In this document: in pieces, positions 11,507 through 19,612 of the stretch
Layout: each line of letters begins with the position of its first letter
Position numbering within the stretch: the first letter of the stretch is position 1
Origin: Neolecta irregularis DAH-3
Lineage: Eukaryota > Ascomycota > Neolectomycetes > Neolectales > Neolectaceae
Assembly (NCBI GenBank): GCA_001929475.1
Contig: LXFE01000369.1
Span: 1 to 26,728, forward strand
DNA length: 26,728 nt
Direction of reading: 5' to 3'
Position numbers and translations under genes: made by a program
Notes under the pieces: model-generated
The model's database searches: none
Seen by the model: only the letters and a program-made list of their open reading frames with translations
What the model was told of the DNA's origin: nothing

Positions 11507-13013
11507 ATGAATATCCGCGTAGCTGGTCTGCGCTGCCCTCGCTCTTTTCTTCTTCTGCTCCCGCTGCTGCTGCCCGTCTGTGCGCGCCCCTTTCTTCGGC
11601 CCCCGCCCGCCATGTTCCCGCGCTCTGACTCTTCGGGCTCCCAGCCCCCGCTCATCAGAGTCAAGTCTGCAGAGCTCGTCGCTCCCTTGCTCTCGGGTAT
11701 CTGTTTCCATCAACCACAGCTGACCCAAAGCCAGTTGGACCGGTGTGCGAGACGTCGGCCACAGCGGCGTCATCGACGGCAAGATCATCTGGACCTTTGG
11801 CGATACAATCTCCAAGGACAAGGATGGAAACATGTCCGCTGCCCACTCACGCAACCCTGCTGACTCTGCAGGACAGGTCTGGCTCCAAACACTGCGGCAT
11901 ACGGCGACTGGATGCTGTGGACAAGCTCCTCGTGCGCTCAACCATGCACCCTCAATCTAACAACTAGCTACGAACGGCAACTCGACGACAACGATCGCCC
12001 AAACCAGTTTGTCCCGTATACCCAGGAAGAGTACAACTTCTGGAAAGACAGCAATTGGGCAGGAGACCATCGGTACTCACAAACGCCACACACTTAATGC
12101 CACTGACATCATCCAGAATTGGCATATGGGTGTCCAACGTCGTCCAAACCGGGCCTGGAGAAGGAATTGCATTTTACGATAAAAGTTCAATTCTGACAGA
12201 ATCGCTCGAAAATATTAAGAGGATCGGCACTGGTGTGGCCAAGGTCTATGCTAAAGACGAGGTGTGTTCCTGTACCTGCTTTGTTTTTGTTGATGTTTAT
12301 GTCAGGGTCCGATTGCCGATCGCGTGCACGATATCATATTCGACGCGGTATGTACATCTTCTCAACCACCATACCAATTAAGAATAGCAAACAGATCCTT
12401 CTTGGGGCTGTTTTACTACTTACAAAGAAGACGATTATATTTATGCATTTGGAGAATGGACTGCTGATAAAAATGTATATCTCAGCCGCGTAGCTGTAGC
12501 CGATGTATTCAGTAAAGACAAAGTCCGCTCTTCCCCCTAAAAGAATTCCTTGCTAATCGACAGTATGAATATTGGAACGGCCAAACATGGCAATCTCAAA
12601 GCTTAACTCTACCCGATGAAGCCGCAAAAGTATTTTGGAACATTCAATCTGGAACGATCTGGAAATCGAACCATCATGCAGGGAAATACGTCATGTTGTA
12701 TATGACCAATTGGGCCGATGATACTCTACGAATGATGTGGAGTGATAGCATCACAGGACCATGGAACATTGAAAACCAAGTCCAAGTCATGAAACTACCT
12801 TCCTGCGAGAACTCTTTCAATTACTGTAAAAACCCTACATGGACAGTTGAAATAGGGTCTGATATATTTAGGCGGATATGCACATCCACAGTTTGGTGAC
12901 GATTCGGAATTATTGGTTAGTTGGACTTCTCCTCGTACGTTTGATTAATCCCCGCATTTTTAACAAAGATAGAGAGCGGACAAGTCCAACTTGGAAAAAT
13001 TACCTTTGAGTGA
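11507..13013 (+). CDS. Secreted beta-propeller-like protein (DUF4185/glycosidase-like)
   Basis: Predicted secreted protein of about 380 residues. Exons: 11507-11696, 11731-11833, 11872-11931, 11968-12072, 12117-12261, 12306-12351, 12395-12522, 12564-12825, 12872-12934 and 12973-13013; introns 34-46 bp. ATG 11507 gives a signal peptide (MNIRVAG..., then a Leu-rich core ending near CARPF). Motifs DVGHSGVIDGKIIWTFGDTIS, VVQTGPGEGIAFY, WGCFTTYKEDDYIYAFGEW, YVMLYMTNWADDTLRMMWSD and GYAHPQFGDDSELLVSW recur as blade-like W/G/D repeats. This is the pattern of DUF4185-type and GH43/32-like five-bladed propellers, so a role on extracellular carbohydrate is inferred. Intron 11932-11967 is 36 bp and stop-free; retaining it adds 12 residues. 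The first 450 bp are GC-rich and the rest AT-rich. No catalytic residues are assigned. Confidence 0.72.
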
Positions 13014-13564
13014 CACTTTGTAAGTTTATAGACATGCATATATACATACATTCATTCATTCATTCATTTTCTCGTAACCCGAAGTCTGATAACTACGTTA
13101 GTGAGCCCACAAAACTAATCTATTCTGAGATCACATTAAATCTTCTAGACTAAATCCTCTCAAAGAACACAAAAGAGTGTATTTAGGATCCTCGGACTTT
13201 CATTGTCCATACATTCACCCCAGACTCTTCCAATCAGACTAGTGGATAACATAAGAAGGTTGTAAAGATTTTGATGACGCGGTAATTATATTACTGTCAT
13301 AATTCCTAAAACAAAGACATAGCATGAGTAATGAATGAAAACGTCACCAAATAAGAAATTAGCAGAAAAGGGGAGGGAATTTATAATTATGCTTACACGA
13401 TATGATAGATACGAAGCACGAAAAGAAAAATGAAAAGGAAAAAATGAAAGGATAAGCGAAAATAATGACCGATGGGAAAAAAAACCAGACAACTCCAGTA
13501 CCTGCGCAATACGGGGAAAAAGCCCTGGTGAAACGGAAAGAGAAAGGGAAAATAAAAAAAAACC
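13014..13564. other. Convergent intergenic region with TTCA microsatellite
   Basis: Spacer between the convergent propeller and kinesin genes. It contains a short TTCA microsatellite at about 13051-13068 and an A/purine-rich stretch at 13340-13560 that would be the kinesin 3' UTR on the minus strand. No gene is seen here. Confidence 0.5.
13051..13068. repeat. TTCA microsatellite
   Basis: Four to five tandem TTCA units directly after an ATAC-rich stretch, in a convergent 3' spacer. Simple sequence; no function is inferred. Confidence 0.8.
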
Positions 13565-13623
13565 CTAGAAACAAAGGAATCTAGACAAAATGGTCAGGGC
13601 AATTCACATATAGGAAAAGTCTC

Positions 13624-16600
13624 TTACCTGCCCTTTTTCTGCTTGGCCAATTCATTCATACGCTCTTCGAGGGCAGTTTTAGCAGCTTCGGCTTTCGCAC
13701 GTTGAATCTTTTCTTGTTCAAACATTTGCATACTGTGACGAGATTTAGCCGCTTCAGTTCGCGCATTTTCCAACTCTCGATTCATTTCAGAGAGTTGATC
13801 CTGAAGACGATTCTTCTCAACGCCCAGGTCTTTGCCATGGTTTTTAAGCTGTTTCATACCGCGTTCAGCTTCTTCAAGGGCAGATTCAAGTGTCCTCGTA
13901 AGCTGTTTCTCGGCGCTAAGTTGCTTTTTGAGGTCCACAATCTTATGCTCCTGCTCCTCCAGTTGACGTGAAGTATGAATATCTGATGCAGAAGCCGGAG
14001 GTGGCGTAGGACTTTGAGAACCGAAATACCCGGCATTGCTAGGTCGCCGACCACTCTGAATAGGAGGAGGTGTAGGCGGAGCGCTCGACGTCCCAGGTGC
14101 AGAACTTGGTAAAGGAGGCAGAGGCATAGAAGGAGGAGGTGATATTGCAGGAGTGGTTCCACGTCTGGTTCCTTGTGTTGAGAAGGATGGAGACCGCTAA
14201 AAGTTTAACAAGATATATTTCATTCAAATCTCTTACATGGCCAGGAGGCCGATTTTCCAACTCGACTAGCTTTTGCTCAAGAGACTTGATCATCTTGGCC
14301 TGCAAAGTCAGAATCAGGATGGTGAAGGATTACATGCCTGGTTTTGAATCATCTCGTCTACATCCGACTTTGTGGACCTCTTACGCATATCCAATTCTTT
14401 AGTAAGATCCTCGTTCATTTTCTCCAACTCCATGAGTTTTTCTCGAGCTTGCTGAACTTCTGTGATCAATCGAATATTATCTCGACGTAGATATTCAAGC
14501 GATGAATTGATTTCTGCGATTTTCTCATTCAATTCTTCCTTGTCATAGTTCAATCCTGCAATCTTTTCTTGACAGAGTTCAACCATTCCCAATTGTTCTT
14601 GGGCTTCACTCTTTCGAACATCGCGGTCGGCAGCAGTTTCGTCGACAAGACTTTTTAAATGCTCGATCTGTTGTAACTGATCACGAAGTATGTCTCCGTT
14701 TCTCCCAAGTTCGGCTCGAAGACTGGCGATTGTTGACTCTGAGTTTTGGGCATCAGAGGCAAGGGAAGCAAGAATAGAAGCATGTGATTCCTTCAATTCA
14801 GAAATAAGTCGACTATGATTTTGTTGGAGAAATTCAATCGATTCCTCAAGATTTTGGCGCTTTTGACCACCTTCTTCATTGGCTTTCAGTGCTTCGGATA
14901 GAGCAGCAGTAAGCTCCGAAATACTCTTTTGTAAATCCGCCATCTGTATTTCTGTTTCTTGTTGTTTCACTTTAACGCCGGATTGATGCACATCTTTGGC
15001 CGAAAGAGACTGCTCAAGATGTTGCGTATTCTTGATCAATTCAGCATGTTGAACTTCAAGATCGCGCAAAGTGGTTAGCGTACTACTAAGATCGATTTCC
15101 ATTTGACAGCGCTCTTTCAATGCTTCGCCCAACTTAGCCTCTAGTGTAGCAGTGGTCGAATTAAGTGCTTCTAACTGGGATTCGTAAGTTGTCTTCTGAG
15201 CTTCAAGTTCAGCTTGCTTCTCGTGGTTTTTCTTCAAGTGAAGAGCTTCCAACTCGTTGGTGGTATTCTGCACTTGAGCATTAACGGTATCGAGCTTCTC
15301 TTGCAACTGAGAAAGTTGCGAGAAATGATGAAATGTAAGAGTATTATCACTTATCGAGTCCATGATATCAGTTCGAGAGCTCATCGTTTGGCCAGCAGTC
15401 GAAGAAGCTCTACTTGTTGCTGATAAGGAGCGTTGATGACGACAAGATTGACTGCCAACGGGGACATCCAAATGTGGAACATGTCGATCTTCAGCTTCTA
15501 ATAACCGATTCGAGAGTGCGGAATTTTCATTATGCGCTTGTTGAAGTTGGGCAGTTAGCTCTTCGATACTGGTGTTCAGCTCGGCTTCGCGATGCATGGC
15601 CTCTTGAAAATTCTTCTGCAAATTCTCCAACTCAGAGTGCTTCTCCAGGAGACGATCCTCTAATGCATTCACGTTCACATCTGTAACGCTAAGACTAGCG
15701 GCTGACACACTTGGGATTAGAAAAGAAGTATCACAACATTCATACTTGGATCGTTCCTTCCGAAGACCAGCTATGATTCTAGATTTCTCGTTTATGTCGG
15801 ATCGCAAGCTTTGGATGTCCGATTCTTGATCCTCGATTTGTTCTTTTCTGGAAACTAACTCGGCCGACAAAGTTCCAAGATTGTGCTGAAACGCAGAAAC
15901 GGAATCTTCGTCTTCCACAGCTTCAAGATACTGTCTTTGCAAATAATCCAAAGCCCGTTGTATTTTATCTCCATTGCCCAGTAGAATTTGACTCGTTTTT
16001 CTTCGCACAGGCGTGTTCGACGCACCGGATTTCTTTGCTCGGTAAATCTCTCGTTGAAGTTCTTCAACCATGGCCTGCGCAGAATAATAATCATCGGCGA
16101 GTTTAGCGTGTTGCCGATGAAGTGCTTCAAGACCGAGGACTTTCTCTTGGTGTATAGCTTTGAGATCATCGAGTTCGATTTTTAATGTAGAAAGCTCCTT
16201 ATCAGAATCGATCTGATACTCCGTATTAGCCGTAGTAGGGGTGAACGGACTGAATGGACCGGGCTCCCCAGACTGAGAAATACCAGCCTGAGATAGCTCC
16301 TTTGGTGTAAGCTTGCTTTACAGTTTGAAAAAATACCAAGGAGAGCGATTGCGAGGATGACCGCTGTAGACTTGAATCTGCCATCCCCGCAGAAACTAAA
16401 AAAGTTTTTTTTGCTAGGGGAGAAACGTCTATATCATATTTCGACTCGTCTAGTTGATCTTGAAGTTCTGTAACTTCAGCTAATGTTGCCTTATACCTTG
16501 AAGACAATTGATCGAGTTCATTTGCAGTTGCCTTGTGGATGATTCGAAGCTCCGAAAGCTCGCGAAGAAGTTGAGCATTTTGAAGCGTGAGTTTCGAGGT

Positions 16601-19229
16601 TTCAGCAGTTACATGGACGGCTTCGATATCATGAGCAGTCTCGTTTTCTGATTCTTCAACTTCGAAATTGCTTTCGTCATATTGAGATTGTGGCGACTCA
16701 GGCACAATTTCAATGGCATTAGTAGATTCAGGCTCAAAGGTAACGACCGACTCTCTACCTGCAGAGGAGAGAGCACGCTCTATGCTTTTGGGAGATTCGG
16801 CAATTTTGCCATTTGTCAAGACCATTTGCGAATCCTGTTGGATTTCGCCAAGTTCATGAAGCAGGCTGTCAAGTTTTCCAAGGCCTCGCTGTCGTTCTAT
16901 CAACTTTTCGAGTCGATCAACTTCATTTTGAAGGTAATCTAAATCGTAACCTTGCTCTGCTAGACGCTCTTCCAATGACATGATGTATGCTTCGCCGTTG
17001 CTATGTTCAGAGCGAAGCCGTGAGATTTCTCTCCGCAATTCGGAAATGATTTCACTTTGTCGTTCTTCGCCGTTGACATGCCCGCCTAATCGACCCTCCA
17101 GGTCTTGAAGGTAAGCTTCAGTTGTTTGTTCACGGTCTTGTAATTTTGCGATTCTAGCATGAAGATTTGCATTCAAACTTTCAATAGATGCCAATTTACT
17201 CTCCTTTTCTAGCAAGATACTTTCAGTCGAGCATAACGTAGCTCGAGTGCTCGACAAAGTAGACTCTAGAGTCTGAATGGTCTTCTCATATTCTAACAAG
17301 TAAGGAAACGGTTGAAGATGTAAAAACAAACCCAAGATGACCTGTTCAACAGCCTCTGCAAAAGAGGTTGACCGTTGAATGCGATTCATAACAGATTCAA
17401 CATCTTCCCTGTCTTGAAGTGGCGAAGCCTGAACACTTTCAGGCTGATGTTTAGAGAGATCGGAGATAAGCTTGGCATGACGATTACCAAGGGCTGCATA
17501 GTTCTCTTGTAGGTCTAAGAGCTGACTTTGTAGCTCAATTTCTCTTTCGCTATTGCGCTCTAAGCGGACGCAATCATTCAAATTTGACTGGCGAGCTACT
17601 TTTCGTAAGGCTGAAATTTCCGCTCGAAGCTTTTCGATAACATCTCGGAGATCGGCTTCTTCTACGAGTTCCTGAATTTGTGGCTTTAACTGAATAGCTC
17701 GAGCACGTTGCGCATACTACACATAAGCAAAATTAAGCTAAATGCGTACTTGGACGGTATTTAAAGTCTCACTTGAATGATATTCTGCAGGATTGATACA
17801 AGCAATCATGTATGTAATTGCGTTTCCTCCAAGTGAATCCTGAAGCAGCCTTGTGAGCTTTGAGTCACGATAAGAGATATGAGTCTGGTTTCTGGAGGAC
17901 AACTGAGAGATAACTTTTCCAAGTGCTGCAAGCCCGGCATTAATCGAGATTCCTTCTTTTGCTCTTTCGCCAATAGCCCCTGTATTTTTCAAACGTTCGC
18001 TACCTGCAAGATCAACGAAATGCAACTTGCTGGTCACCGTTGATAATATTTCGACATCAGCATCTGGACCACGCTTTTCGCCAACTGAATTCCGGCGAGA
18101 AGGCTTAGGACGGCGATGTACAAGGTTAACACTGAAGACTGCATGTGAACGAGATGACTGAGCATTGATATTGGTTGCATCGGTTTGGCGTATTTGAGAA
18201 CCCAGATCCAATGCACTATGGTGTCAGTCCAAAGCAAGCAAAATATCAAGTACCTCAGAAGATCATCTACGTTGCGAACTTGGATTTCACGCAACCCAGA
18301 TAGAAAAATGTTCCCTTTTGTATCTTCGCGAATCGCGGCGTTTGTCCGTTCACCTTCATCGGCCAGAAGATCACGGAGTTGTTCATTGTAAATATAGTAC
18401 GTCAGAAGCAGCAGAGAAAAGGAGGTCATACTTCTACATATGTTGCTTTCATGATCCATTCATTCTGATCGCAGAGAATGGATCGAGTTGGTGTATTGGG
18501 TGATCCAGGTCGTGAGCTATTGCGGTTGTTTTGAGAAGAAACACGATTATGTGCTTTAAATGAGGATAAAGGTACGGATGGTATCGTGCGAGCGCCCTTG
18601 GGATCGAGTTTAGTGAATATAATGTCGGCACATCGTGGTATAAGCCCTTCAGATTAGCTCAGCGAAGATAAACCTTGACCTCTCAATTCAGGATCTGATT
18701 TTCCAGCGGTACCCATGGTAAATGACTTTCCAGCACCAGATTGGCCATATGCCAGTATTGACACATTGTAACCCTGGAGGAAGGCCTCGACGCTGTCTAA
18801 CACCCAGTCCATGACACCGACCTGATCAATATCTGCCCCAAAGACTCGGTCAAATATAAAAGTCTTTTTAGACTGTGGTGTGTCAATAGATAAACTCTTA
18901 GCATTGAGGACATTGACTGCAATTGTTGGTACAGGATTTCAACGGCATTGTACCAACAGGTTTCTGAAAACGCTGAGGTATCAGCTCGTAACCAGGCATC
19001 CCTGGCTCCAAAGGGGGTCGAACTCTGATTGCTACACAGCATTAGCACATTGCAGATTGCGTAAAAGAGCGGGAATGATGTATAGACATGACATACCCAC
19101 TTTCACGGCAGTCTTCCCGTCATCTCCAGAGATGTTTGAGCTCCTGCTCATGCGGGAGGCACTCCGGGGAGTAGAAGCCTGCTTTACCCCATACCCGAAT
19201 GACCCGGTAACAGGAGAGGAAGGTGCCAT
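13624..19229 (-). CDS. Kinesin motor protein with long coiled-coil tail (kinesin-4-like)
   Basis: N-terminal kinesin of about 1,735 residues that moves on microtubules. Exons (minus): 19229-19097, 19031-18954, 18916-18680, 18646-18432, 18393-18254, 18215-17750, 17716-17332, 17292-16337, 16299-14338, 14299-14237 and 14196-13624. The motor has KVAIRVRPP, a P-loop GQSGAGKS (about 128-135), YVEIYNEQLRDLL, switch I NINAQSSRSH (about 283-292), switch II VDLAGSE (about 335-341) and ISYRDSKLTRLLQDSLGGNA. The neck is LNTVQYAQRARAI. About 1,000 residues of heptad coiled coil follow, then a Pro-rich linker and a last coiled coil ending AKQKKGR. Motor order and the long tail resemble KIF4/KIF21-type kinesins; the subfamily is inferred. 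Intron 18394-18431 ends in AT rather than AG, and 14300-14337 starts with GC. An extra intron at 13581-13627 would change the terminus to end FLCF. Confidence 0.88.
14300..14337 (-). other. GC-AG intron in the kinesin tail
   Basis: 38-bp intron CAG|GCATGT...CTGACTTTGCAG|GCC. Using the nearby GT instead gives a frame that stops within a few codons. The GC start joins DEMIQNQ to AKMIKSLEQKLVELENRPPGH in phase 0. Confidence 0.75.
18394..18431 (-). other. GT-AT intron in the kinesin motor domain
   Basis: A 38-bp intron starting GTATGA with a CTGAC branch motif, ending CGTACTAT instead of an AG. Reading into it meets a TGA two codons on. Removing exactly these bases joins TYVE to IYNEQLRDLL, the conserved kinesin strand. 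No AG lies between the branch and the conserved exon. Confidence 0.7.
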
Positions 19230-19612
19230 CGATGGCGGAATGATGGCGATATAGACAGATTAAGACGCAATGTGGATTAAGGCAGTAGAGTCGGAATGGT
19301 TCAGCAGCTCAAGGAGGGTAGCTGGGGAATAAAGGCGGAGGCGGCAGTTTCTGGCCGGATTATGCTGAAAAACATCTAAGCAGAGTTCAGGGGTCGGCGC
19401 ACTAGCGTCGAGTAGTAGACGAATGAAGGAAAGCCGCTTTGACCCCCGAATAATTCTACTCGTATTGGGTAAGGTCGAGTGTGTTCATACTAAAGCACCA
19501 GATATTGTGGACGTCTGCAATTGAAACTATATAATAATACGTAGGGAAAGAACCCGCCTAATTTGGGCTGCACATATTATAAAGCTTGCAACTATTCCGA
19601 CATGTTCGGTCC
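19230..19612. other. Spacer upstream of the kinesin gene
   Basis: 383 bp between the stop of the oxidase gene and the start of the kinesin, both on the minus strand. Presumed kinesin promoter and oxidase 3' UTR. No distinct motif or gene is recognised. Confidence 0.5.

Noticed and set aside
11381-11941. 186-codon minus-strand ORF over the propeller gene start.
   Set aside because: Shadow of a GC-rich exon; the opposite strand gives a signal peptide and family motifs.
18647-18673. 27-bp GTTTAT...GAAG intron in the kinesin motor.
   Set aside because: A 33-bp choice (18647-18679, GTCAAG) gives ELRGLIPR, closer to the kinesin consensus and to local intron sizes.
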